A stretch of DNA of 64,000 bases from Aquanectria penicillioides (lineage: Eukaryota; Ascomycota; Sordariomycetes; Hypocreales; Nectriaceae): assembly GCA_003415625.1 (NCBI GenBank), contig PYIU01000002.1, positions 2,976,001-3,040,000 of the forward strand, given 5' to 3'. A program made the position numbers and the translations under genes. The notes under the pieces are model-generated. The model was not told the origin of the DNA. It was given only the letters and a program-made list of their open reading frames with translations, and did not search any database. Shown one piece after another: positions 33,031 through 43,540 of this stretch (the first letter of the stretch is position 1; each line of letters opens with the position of its first letter).

Positions 33031-35163
33031 TTACCACCCGCCCTTTGATGTCCCTTCTTCCTTGTCCTTCCTTGCGCCGCCACCACCTCTGACTGGCCTT
33101 GATTGCGCAGCCTCATGCCTCTTCAGCTCATCCGGAACTTTAGATATGGAACTCTTGCTGAGGATCTGCTTTAGGTCGTACATATTGTCGGCGTCCTCCT
33201 GGCCCAGGAAGGTAATCGCCACACCACTCTTGCCAGCACGACCAGTACGACCGATACGATGAGTGTAGCTCTCGATGTTGGTGGCCATGTTGAAGTTGAC
33301 GACGAGAGAGACGTCGGGAACATCGATACCGCGACCAGCGAGATCGGTGGCGACGAGGACCTGGGTGTGTCCGGCACGGACCGAGGCCAGGGCCGCCTCT
33401 CGCTGCTCTTGGGTTTTGGAACCGTGGAGGGTGACGGCCGACCAGCCCATGGACTTGATATCGCGGGCGACAGCATCGCAATTTCGCTTGATGTTGACGA
33501 AGACGATGATGGGTGGCGCAAAGGCCTCGGATGAGAGGATCTCCTGCAGGCGCTTCTTGCGCCGGTCTTCGCCGGAGATGAACTCGACGCGCTGCTCGAC
33601 CGTGTCGACAGCCTCGCCTGCGTTTCCGATGGTGACGATGGCAGGGCGACGGAGGTACTTTTTGGCGATTTTTTCGACCAGGGGAGGCATAGTAGCCGTA
33701 TACATCATAGTTTGGCGGTAGCGGTCTCTACCACCTAGATAGCGTTGCATAAGTTGGGCGTTCTCGGCATCGTCAGTGTCGGGTTTCTCGTTGCTGACGG
33801 GGAGGGCGTCAAGAATCTTATTGACCGATTCCTCAAAACCTAGATCGATCATGCGGTCGGCCTCATCCATGATGACGTAGCAGCACTGGCCTAGCACAAG
33901 CACTCGACGCTCGATACAATCGACGAGACGACCGGGTGTGGCGACGATGATTTCAGCACCGTTTCGCAGTGCAAACGTCTGCTCCTCGATGGAGTGACCA
34001 CCGACAATGCTGACACAGCGAAAGCCCAGCGGTTCCGCAAATTTCTTCGCTTCTGTCTCGATCTGCTGGACCAGTTCTCGGGTCGGGGCCAGAATGAGCG
34101 CATAAGGGCCGTCATTCTTGTTCACCTCTGTCAGAGGCGGCAGGTCGGCGATGTACACCAGCAACGGCAGCAAGAATGCTGCCGTCTTACCGGAACCGGT
34201 GACGGCAACACCAATGAGGTCGCGAGCCTGAAGAGCGATGGGGATCGCGGCACGCTGGATGGCCGTGGGCTCCTTGTAGCCAACTTGGTCGACAATGCTG
34301 AGTAGTCTTGATGGCAGGCCGGATTCCTGCCAGTTGCGCATCGGGTTGGGAATAGCGCCGCCCTTTGTCGCAATACCAAAGTCCTCCTTGAATATACGCC
34401 AGTCTCGCTCGCGCATATCGTCGAGCGCCTTCTCTGACCAGCGCTTGCCCAATCCCGTCCTGTCTGCCTTCTGCCTGGCCTTTTCACGTGCTCTGTAGAA
34501 ATCTTCCATTATACCTTTAGCTCGCTCCTTGCCATGCTCTTGATCACGCTGCTCGATGAGCCTCGCTCGCTTGAACGCCCGATCCTCCGCCTCGTCATCG
34601 AACTCGCCTCCAACACCCGCGAAGGAACCTCCACGGTTAGTGCTTTGTTGTGTATAACGGGGGTCGTTGTCTCGTGAAGTGTCTTCGTCGGCGTCCCACT
34701 CAAAGTTGAACTTCCTTTCCGTGGTGCGCATGCGCTTCTTCTTCGCTGAGAAGTTGGACTGCTGGTTTACTTCTGGGCCAAGATACCGTGATCTCAATAG
34801 AGATTCTTCAATCTCCTCTGCTGAACGCTTCTCTGTGGTGCTCTTGTCGCCCTTCTTCCCTTCTCGCCCTCGGCCGTTGTGTTGGTTCATGGCTTTGGGT
34901 CCCGTAGGAACCCGTCGCGATTCATGCGTTACATCTTGGGGCCTTGTGGAGGAGGAGGAGGTTGTTCGGGAGGCCCATTTCCTCTCATCATCGCGTCGAC
35001 GTTGCGCATCATCGGTGGCTTTGCGCTTCTTATCCTCTTCGTCCTTCTTGGCCTTTTCGGCAGCTAGTCGCTCTCGTTCGGCCTTGGGAATGAACCTTGG
35101 CTTCGCGGCAGCAGCATCGGCCGCCTTCTTTTTGCGGAGGATTTCTTCGATATCGAGGGGCAT
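33031..35163 (-). CDS. prp28: DEAD-box RNA helicase Prp28 (U5 snRNP 100-kDa homologue)
   Basis: Intronless, 710 aa from MPLDIEEILRKKKAADAAAA; an upstream in-frame ATG extends it by 17 residues but the family starts here. Prp28 unwinds U1 from the 5' splice site so that U6 can take its place. The charged Lys/Arg/Glu-rich N-terminal third is followed by the helicase core: MRNWQESGLP and PTAIQRAAIPIAL (Q motif), AVTGSGKTAAF (Walker A), PTRELVQQ, TPGRLVD, DEADRMIDLG (DEAD), YTATMPP (motif III, TAT as in Prp28), ATDLAGRGIDVPD and HRIGRTGRAGKSG (VI). The specific N-terminal block FNFEWDADEDT supports Prp28 over other DEAD-box proteins. It is divergent from the mL59 gene. Confidence 0.94.
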   Translation of the reverse strand: MPLDIEEILRKKKAADAAAAKPRFIPKAERERLAAEKAKKDEEDKKRKATDDAQRRRDDERKWASRTTSSSSTRPQDVTHESRRVPTGPKAMNQHNGRGREGKKGDKSTTEKRSAEEIEESLLRSRYLGPEVNQQSNFSAKKKRMRTTERKFNFEWDADEDTSRDNDPRYTQQSTNRGGSFAGVGGEFDDEAEDRAFKRARLIEQRDQEHGKERAKGIMEDFYRAREKARQKADRTGLGKRWSEKALDDMRERDWRIFKEDFGIATKGGAIPNPMRNWQESGLPSRLLSIVDQVGYKEPTAIQRAAIPIALQARDLIGVAVTGSGKTAAFLLPLLVYIADLPPLTEVNKNDGPYALILAPTRELVQQIETEAKKFAEPLGFRCVSIVGGHSIEEQTFALRNGAEIIVATPGRLVDCIERRVLVLGQCCYVIMDEADRMIDLGFEESVNKILDALPVSNEKPDTDDAENAQLMQRYLGGRDRYRQTMMYTATMPPLVEKIAKKYLRRPAIVTIGNAGEAVDTVEQRVEFISGEDRRKKRLQEILSSEAFAPPIIVFVNIKRNCDAVARDIKSMGWSAVTLHGSKTQEQREAALASVRAGHTQVLVATDLAGRGIDVPDVSLVVNFNMATNIESYTHRIGRTGRAGKSGVAITFLGQEDADNMYDLKQILSKSSISKVPDELKRHEAAQSRPVRGGGGARKDKEEGTSKGGW

Positions 35164-35476
35164 TTTGACTCCTGTGTCGTGTGGTCGAAACGGACGGAAA
35201 GGGAAATGCACCACAACAACTCCTGGCGCACCGCACGACTTTGAATGATGTTTGTTGCTAGGCTGTTACCCGCGAGGCTGAGGAAGCAACTTTGGAGGTT
35301 GAGATTGCGTATCCAATCACAAGCTGCGTGGGCATCGAGGGTCCACAATTAGTAGGATCGGAAAACTTGAGGCCGCAGCCTCGAGAAGCATGGAGCAACC
35401 CGTCTCCATCTCCAATCATCCACTACCAATCCCCTCGGGACATGCGATTGAACGGCCACGGCGCCCCCTAAGCACC
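35164..35476. promoter_or_regulatory. Short divergent promoter (Prp28 / mL59)
   Basis: Only 313 bp separate the two start codons, so the promoters must be close or shared. An in-frame ATG at 35390 could extend the mL59 reading frame but gives a low-complexity leader. No element is assigned. Confidence 0.45.
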
Positions 35477-36105
35477 ATGGCCTCCTCCTCGCACCTAATT
35501 CAGCTGGCCAAGTCGCTGCCAGCTCCTCTGCAACGCTTCTTCGCCCGGTACCCACCGGCCGTCATCGTCTCCGAGAACGCCCCCAAGACTCCCTACCAGG
35601 AGGACCGACCGAACCCGTTCCGATTCTACAAGCACCCCGCGACAGGAAAATGGCAGGACCCCGTGTACTCCCAGCGCCGACAGGCTGAGCTGGTCAAGAT
35701 GGCTCGGGAGCACGGCGTCGAAGACCTGCTGCCCGAGACCCGCAAGGGTACTGAGTACCGCCTGGCCCATCGTGTTGAGCACGGTTTGAGGGTAAAGGGT
35801 ACTGGTGTCGGACAGAAGGTCAAGGGTCACATTCACGAACGACACATGATTGCAAAGTACGTGGGCGAGGCCATCGCCAACGCCCTTGAGACACTGCGGG
35901 CACTGCACAATCGCACAACTACTAACGACGTGGTACAGGATGGAGCAGCGCAGAAAGGCTATGCTGGAGATGCCCAAGCTCATCAAGGCCTGGAAGAGGG
36001 TAAGCTCAAAAACCTGGGCAATTCCTTCGCATCAATTGGGCTCAGAAATGCTAACTGATGGCTCAATAGATCGGCAAGCGGAACTGGACCAAGTTCCCGA
36101 AATAA
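35477..36105 (+). CDS. Mitochondrial large ribosomal subunit protein mL59 (MRPL25 family)
   Basis: Exons 35477-35856, 35939-35999 and 36070-36105 give 158 aa, matching yeast Mrpl25 (157 aa). Family features are the start LAKSLPAPLQRFFARYPP, NPFRFYKHPATGKWQDPVYS, the basic VEHGLRVKGTGVGQKVKGH and the C-terminus IGKRNWTKFPK coded by the last 36-nt exon. The protein is part of the fungal-specific shell of the mitochondrial 54S subunit. Donors are GTACGT and GTAAGC. The upstream ATG at 35390 would add 29 residues and is not favoured. Confidence 0.9.
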
Positions 36106-36613
36106 AGAAAACAATGAGAGGATGGATAAAACTGCGTTGGCACGCCTGTACATGTACCTTGTATTTCTATGTACAAGAATCTCTACGAATGTCTTGTCAA
36201 ATGATTTCTTCTACCCAATATCTGACCTCAATTTCCTCTGCGTGGCTGACGATCACGAGCCCACGAAATGCTTCATTCAACACCTGATCGACGACACTCT
36301 TTCCCCATCTACCCGAGAGTCTGGTCTAGCCTTCCAAACTACTCGTAGGCTTTAAGATATTTCGAACTTGAACGACACGCCCATTAGCAGCATTCCCATT
36401 GGCCAGCATCTATGGGAATTTGGTCCATTCGCTCCATCCAGCTCATCAATGACCAATCCATAGAAAGTATATACATCACGTGATATCAAAAACGTATTCC
36501 AAGAATGGAGAATTTCACACCCAAGCCTACAATGCCCTGGAGTCGCAACCTAAGTGGTATTCAATTCTCTTTGATAGACTAGGAAAGTCTTTAGGATAAT
36601 TTTTATTCTACTC
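36106..36613. other. Intergenic region between mL59 and Dph4
   Basis: A 508-bp tandem spacer holding the mL59 3' UTR and the Dph4 promoter. It is AT-rich without a visible gene. Confidence 0.5.
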
Positions 36614-37174
36614 ATGGAGTCTGCACAGCCGCTAGATGGTGCAACGCACTACGAGGTACTCAACCTCACGCCTACTCTGCTCGACACTCAACACAACCCC
36701 ACGGCTCTCATCAAGCGAGCCTACCACCGCGCGCTTCTGCGCAACCACCCGGACAAGGCAGCATCTTCTTCAACTCCCTTCTTCACCATCGACCAGATCA
36801 CAACTGCGTTGAACGTCCTCTCCAGCCCTTCCTCTCGCGCAGCCTACGACGGGGCTCTGCGAGTGTCCCGCTCATCTGTCACAGCCCAGTCCCGGGACGC
36901 CACCTTCCAGACGGGCGTTGAGAACGTCGACCTGGACGATCTTGACTACGACGAGGCTGAAGAGTGTTGGTCCCGGCCGTGCCGTTGCGGAAACGACCGC
37001 AGTTACCTCTTCCACGAAGCGGATTTGGAGGAGGTGGGGGATGAGGGCGAGCTCGTGGTGGGGTGCTTAGACTGTAGCTTGTGGCTAAGGGTGCATTTTG
37101 CCGTAGTCATCGAAGATGAAGACGACGAAGCACCTCCACCAAAACAAACAGCTGATGAGAAAATTCGAACCTAG
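36614..37174 (+). CDS. dph4: Diphthamide biosynthesis protein Dph4 (J-domain, CSL zinc finger)
   Basis: Intronless, 186 aa. A J domain covers residues ~10-80 with the HPD motif in RNHPDKA and the end PSSRAAYDGAL. The C-terminal zinc-binding domain has Cys pairs in RPCRCGNDRSYLF and VGCLDCSLWLRV. This J plus CSL architecture defines Dph4 (yeast Jjj3), which supplies iron or electrons for the first step of diphthamide synthesis on elongation factor 2. A Ser-rich loop follows HPDKA. The acidic tail EDEDDEAPPPKQ is short. The frame is intact. Confidence 0.92.
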   Translation: MESAQPLDGATHYEVLNLTPTLLDTQHNPTALIKRAYHRALLRNHPDKAASSSTPFFTIDQITTALNVLSSPSSRAAYDGALRVSRSSVTAQSRDATFQTGVENVDLDDLDYDEAEECWSRPCRCGNDRSYLFHEADLEEVGDEGELVVGCLDCSLWLRVHFAVVIEDEDDEAPPPKQTADEKIRT

Positions 37175-37672
37175 CATCTAGCTCCCTTGCACACTGTCGG
37201 CGATATATGTCTTTGTCCATACTTTTATTGTTGGTTAGATTTGCCGGATGCCCAAACCCCTTTAATATCCTTTTCAGGTGTGTTTCGCCATTCAACAGCT
37301 AATTGAAGGCGTAGTTGGTTACTTGCTGCCTCTCCCCCGCCGTAGCGGATGCTAATAAAAAAGAATAAAAAGTCCACAAGGAGCACAGAATGTATCACTG
37401 TACATTGATTGACTGCTTAGGGTATGTGTTGAAAGCAATTTTAGTATTTTTATTTGTCCAGACGGTCACGCATTAGAGTCTAAAGCAGAACCTCCAAAAT
37501 GCTCTTCTTTCGGCCTCCTTGCCAGCCCGTTGGTGAAAAAAATCAGCCCCTCCATGGTGCTTGTGTGTGTACCGAAACGATGCCGAAGCTCTTGATCAAA
37601 AACGAGGTCTTCCGTCCACTCCGTAGACACCAACCAATCCGACACCTACATAGAGCCATCATACTCGTAAAT
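37175..37672. other. Convergent intergenic region (Dph4 / 14-3-3)
   Basis: AT-rich 3' UTR-type spacer of about 500 bp; no gene is visible. Confidence 0.5.
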
Positions 37673-38749
<1,077 letters not shown>

Positions 38750-39270
38750 TTTGGCGGTGTTGACGACTAGATTCAGCGGATGAGTTAGTAAGGGGCTTTG
38801 CATGCAGCTGGTCAGAGAGGCGGTAAGACACGATGAAGAGGAGGACAAGCGGGCGCAAAGAGGACAAAGGGATCAAAACAAGCGCGATTGCGACCAAGTG
38901 AAAACGGCAGGGACAGGCGGCGCTGCGACGAACAATGGAGGAGGCAAGAAAAAAGATGCGCCTTGCGCGGGGGGGCAAATTGATGGTGGACGGCACCAAG
39001 ACGAAGCACGACTCGGTGAGGCTCCCCGCTCCTGGCTCGTCCGTCGTTGGCGGGGTTCGACGACACGACACTTCTGAGGCAGTGCGGAAGAAGCAGCGAC
39101 GTACGACGATGCAGTAACGGTAGGTCGTCTCTCGAGAATCTGTCGATGGCTAGGAAGGCGAGGAGATCGCGGTGGTGCAGGCGCCGTGCAAAACAAAAGG
39201 GGGATGCGTGTTCGTTTCTGCCCTGGACGGGCAATGACGACAGAGGGAGGGGGGGTTAAAGGAAGCACAC

Positions 39271-39305
39271 ACAGCAGCACCAGCAGCAACAGCAGCAACA
39301 GCAGA
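39271..39305. repeat. CAG/CAA trinucleotide repeat
   Basis: About ten CAG or CAA units in non-coding DNA upstream of the 14-3-3 gene. Confidence 0.85.
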
Positions 39306-39830
39306 GGCGAGGGCAAAAGCTTGAAGTGCACACGGGCAACGTACGTACCGGTAGTCGTTGGATGTGAGAGAAAGAGGGAATCGGGGATGGGGAGGGGAAG
39401 ACGGTTGCGACGGCGGGCTGAGAGAAAGAATCAGTTTTGCGGGACGACGGAGGTGCGGTGCGATTGTGGATGCGAAGAAGCAGGAGTAAGAACAGCAGGA
39501 GGTGCCTACAGACGGGTCGGGGCTTCGGGGTTGTTGGGGGAGTGGGCAACTTGGTTGATGAGCAAGAAACGTGGATGGATTGAAATTGAGAAGGGCTTTT
39601 TGGGGGGGGAGGGGGGTTTCCAAGGGGGTGCTACGAATGCACTGACAGGAAGGTACCTTGAAACAGGGCGGCTCCAGGGCTCGGGGCCATGTACCACATA
39701 TGCTGCAGCATGTAGTTATTGCGGCGGCGAGCGACCCAGCGAAAGGGACAGGCTGGCACAGGCTGGGACGGGCTGGAGACGGGCTGGGACAGGTTGAGGC
39801 GGCCACTGGGCCAGTGGATTGCGGACTGTG

Positions 39831-39853
39831 CCCCCCCCCCCCCCCCCCCCCCC
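39831..39853. repeat. Poly-C tract (~23 nt)
   Basis: An uninterrupted C run in the spacer upstream of 14-3-3. Its true length cannot be trusted, given the G/C-run problems seen elsewhere in the window. Confidence 0.9.
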
Positions 39854-40980
39854 GTCAGTGTCCAAGCAAGCCAGCCAGCCAGCCCCAGGGCTTCAAGGGC
39901 TTTCAGGGCGCCCGTCGTTGTCATGCACGCCCCAGTGCCACAGCCCCCAATGCGTGCAGTTGGTTGTTTCTTCTGGGTGTGGAATGGAATTCGAGCATGG
40001 GTCTCACGTGAAAGGCGAGGTATCTCGCTTGTCCCTTCGATCGACCAAGCTTTTGCCTTGACGATCCGCCTCCATCACTCGCTCTAGGATATGTCCAAAT
40101 GCACCGCCTCAGATACTCCAGTGGTACCTAGTCGAGCCAAGGAGAGAGGGTGATGATACTAGGAAAGCAAGGTGGCCCTGGCGCTATCGGGGGGCGAACG
40201 ACAAGCTTCCCCTCCAAGGAGCTCCCAGCGCCCAACTACAGACCACGTCTGTAGGGAAGTACCTACTTCGTACTTACCTGTGCCTTGTAGCTATTAGCAA
40301 ACCAGGGACGGATCGTACCTACCTACCTCCGGTGGGAGTGGGCAGCCTCGACCTCGGGTGCAGGCAAGGTGAAGTGAAGGACACCGGTGCCATACTCGTA
40401 CAGTACGGTCCAATGTGGGCAAATATGTTCTGCCTCCCTATCAACAATCAAATCAGGCACCACGAGCCTGATGCAGCCCAGATCCGGATCGAAGAGAGGC
40501 GGCCTCCTAGCAGCCCAAGTGGATGTTGCTTCATCGAGGCTTCTTTTAGGCGCTGAGCCGCCTGTATCCACCAGCTGCAAGGCCGCTAGCCATGGATGTC
40601 ATTTTGGATGTGGCCTATCCCAACCTCGAACGTCCTTGTGCAGGAGGTGCTTAGGGTATTTGGGGACGGGTATTGATCCCATCTTGCCCAATCTGTCGTG
40701 TTGCGTACCTATGTGGCAACGGTGCTTATCCGCGGCTCTGATTGCCAGCTTATGGCAACTCAGAGAGGTATGCCAATGGCTGAAAGTTGGCTCTGCAAAA
40801 GTGCGTGTGTGTGAGTGTGTGGTGTGCTTTGTGTTGTGCATTTGTGTTGGCCGAGAGGATGTGATTGTGTCTACGGAGTAGGTGCGTGTGTGCTCTGGGT
40901 TCTGTGGGGGTTGGATCTAAACAAGCACGAAAGGCAGGGAATGGCGACGAAGGGAGAAGGAAATCCCTTCCCGCCATCGT

Positions 40981-41000
40981 CATCATCATCATCATCATCA
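40981..41000. repeat. (CAT)n microsatellite
   Basis: Six to seven CAT units in non-coding DNA. Confidence 0.9.
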
Positions 41001-41529
41001 TGCATCGGCTTTCCTCGCACCCTCCACTAACGCCCCCAAACAGACCCAAACATGCCCGTCATCTAAAGCAAGGCATCATTAACCTCCTTGCGACACTACA
41101 AGACGAGCAAAGCTAACCGGGAGAGGCCCATTCCCGTTTTATCGCATTGAGTCATCTCCCCAGGTCAGTCCTGCCAGTCTCATGTTCACGTCAGCTGGTG
41201 TTTCATGCCCATTGCCCACTCGTTCGTTTCCTCGCCTGGGTGCCGTGCTCTCACTGGAGGCCCGTTCCAACTACACCCCTCCTTGACAACTCTGTCCATC
41301 CGCCAGCTGGTGTTACTCAGAGTGCCAGAGGACGCATACGATACTACCTTGACTACCCAGTCGCCACATTTTGAGCTCCAACCCCGTAGCCGCGTTGCGT
41401 GCAAGTTCTCAAATGAAGAAATCACACGCCCGAAAACCAAATTTGCCACTGGCCGATACGGGGCAAAAGCACACAATCGTGCTGTGGTTAGTTTTTTTTT
41501 ATTACCCTCATTAGGTACTTACCTCTCCC

Positions 41530-41550
41530 TACCTACCTACCTACCTACCT
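41530..41550. repeat. (CTAC)n microsatellite
   Basis: About five tandem CTAC units; further short CTAC/TACC clusters lie at 40257-40330 and 57980-58015. Confidence 0.9.
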
Positions 41551-42691
41551 GGGTAGCTGGGAGTTGATCCTTGGCCAATCCCCCGTCTGCCCGGTTCTCT
41601 CTTCCATTACTTCGTACGAAGGCACGTAGGTAGATTCTCTCTCGGAGAGGAATTAATATTTAGCACTGTATGAACGTAGTAGTACTTACCTCTACTCCTT
41701 TTGCTGCATTTGTAAAGATTGAACAAAGACACAGCATCGTGTTTTGTCTGACTTTGGTCGGGATTTTTCTTGATTTGCCTACGTATCTATCAATTGGTAG
41801 GTAATTGGATAACAGATTTCTTCGGCATTGAACAGCGCACGACAAGGGCTCGGGCTACTTTCAACCAACCCCGCGCTGACCTCAACCTCCCTCCGTGCGG
41901 GTGGCTCACCAGACCAACATCTGGTGATGTTTACATAAGGTCTTGCCTTGACTTGTGTGTTATCGTCGAGATGCTCCCTCGCCCATCGCCGGGCGCCTTT
42001 TATTTCCGCACTCCGTGTCGTCATTTACAGCCCCATCCACGCCACTCACAAGTGTCACATGAAGAGGCTTTGTAGAGTAACGAGCTTAGACTGCTGCTAA
42101 CTTGCTCATTCTCGCGTGGCGCCACTCTTGAAAGTGAAGCCATCATTTGCTCCCGGAACCCAGTACGCCTGGAAGGGACTCGAAGGCTCCGGCAGAGATC
42201 GCAAGACCAAGAGACCAAGACGGTGGGAGCAAACCGACAGGGCTGACACCTTACCCAAGTCACCCTACCAGGAACCCCCCGGTGATCCTGGCCACCCCGG
42301 CTGGTCGAATTGTCGGCTCTCGTAGGTTGCTGGGCTTGTTCCCGCCTGTTCTCCTCACCTAGATCCGAGCCTTTAGGCGGAGCCGGTCGGGATTTACCGC
42401 CTTTGCCCGTCGCCCGCGTTACGCCGGTACTTCGCCTCACGCAGGCCAATCCGCTAGTGCCACGGGTACCCGCTTATGACGGCCGGCTACGGCCAAGCTC
42501 CTCATCGTCGCCGGGTCTGGAAGCTCAGTCAGATCATCCCTCCAATCCGCTCTCCCAGCCTTTAACTACCCTCCCACGTCATCGGCACACAAACAAAAGA
42601 GTCCCCAAGTTCTCGGATCAATTCACTGATCATATCATCCAATTCCCATCCCAATCTCAATCTCAATCCCAACCCAACCCCTACAGCAACC

Positions 42692-43171
42692 ATGCTTCGA
42701 ACCACCTTCCGCCAGGCCGCCGTTGCCCGTCCCCTTCGATGCTTCTCCACCACTGCCCGCGTCATGGCTGAGGGTGACACCGGTGCTCCCCCAAGACTGG
42801 TGGTCCTGGGTAAGTTGGGCATCCAACACAACAATGGATGCAATTGCTCTCCCTTCTCAGCAATTGCTCCGTCCGTCTTCCCTGCATCCATGCTGACAAT
42901 TTTTCCAGTGACGCTTTCCAGCGACGTGAGCGTGCCAGCGAGGATTACGCCATCCGCCAGCGTGAGAAGGAGAAGCTCATTGAGCTCAAGAAGAAGCTCC
43001 AGGAGCAGCAGCAGCACCTCCAGCGTCTCTCTGAGCACATGTAAGCCACCCACCCAATTGAAAATCACCCAACTCCAGACAGGCCATGCATTGTACTGAC
43101 TCTGGGGTTTTTTTTTCTTCCTCTTCGACAGTGACGAGATCACCAAGTCTCAGGGCGGCGAGCACAACTAA
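42692..43171 (+). CDS. Mitochondrial F1F0-ATPase inhibitor IF1 (one apparent frameshift)
   Basis: Small matrix protein that blocks ATP hydrolysis by F1 when the membrane potential collapses. Exons 42692-42809, 42909-43040 and 43132-43171. The presequence MLRTTFRQAAVARPLRCFST precedes the mature domain, whose inhibitory helix reads DAFQRRERASEDYAIRQREK, followed by a coiled-coil tail (LIELKKKLQEQQQHLQRLSE). As written, exon 1 enters exon 2 in the wrong phase. One extra C in the CCCCC run at 42788-42792 turns PPRLVVLG into PPKTGGPG, fixes the splice phase and gives 291 nt, 96 aa. Confidence 0.9.
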
Positions 43172-43540
43172 ACCAAAAACAACTCAACACCTCCGAATGT
43201 CGTTTACGGATAGCCCGGGGTCCCAAGCCTGCGGGGAAGCCAGTTTGAGGGAGATTGCATTTCAGCTCATCAACGCATCGCAACGAGGATATAACAAATC
43301 ATCCAGAGCTTGCCTTTTCCACAGTCTAAGCTAGTGTACAAGAACATTTATGTATTTTTGCACCCCCGAGTGCAGTGCACACCAATCCTTCATTCTCACT
43401 GCAAACGTGTCGGCTACGAAATCGGCTCCACGCCTCATATCTCGCTTGGTCTTCTTCTCACGCGGTTCCCTGAATTCCTTCAATTCCTTCCCAAACTCCA
43501 TTAACAGAAATCACTCTTCTTCTCGTCTCCATCTCCTTCT
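43172..43540. other. Convergent intergenic region (IF1 / Nsp1)
   Basis: A 369-bp shared 3' UTR region. No further feature is seen. Confidence 0.5.

Larger units (their letters stand above)
38750..42691. other. 3.9-kb repeat-rich divergent spacer (14-3-3 / IF1)
   Basis: No gene is recognised on either strand. Contents: a likely 5' UTR intron and long leader of the 14-3-3 gene near 38767-39350; CAG/CAA repeats (39271-39305); a G-rich patch (39601-39620); a C run of about 23 (39831-39853); an ATC repeat (40981-41000); CCTA/TACC repeats (41530-41550 and scattered TACCTACC strings at 40257-40330); and GT-rich DNA (40800-40890). The right ~500 bp presumably hold the IF1 promoter. Confidence 0.5.

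Noticed and set aside
35390..35476. Upstream ATG of the mL59 gene
   Set aside because: It adds 29 low-complexity residues; starting at 35477 gives the family length of about 158 aa.
38750..40130. Several 100-220-residue frames on both strands upstream of 14-3-3
   Set aside because: They are Pro/Arg/Gly-biased shadows over simple-repeat DNA, overlap one another, and have no recognisable domain or intron structure.
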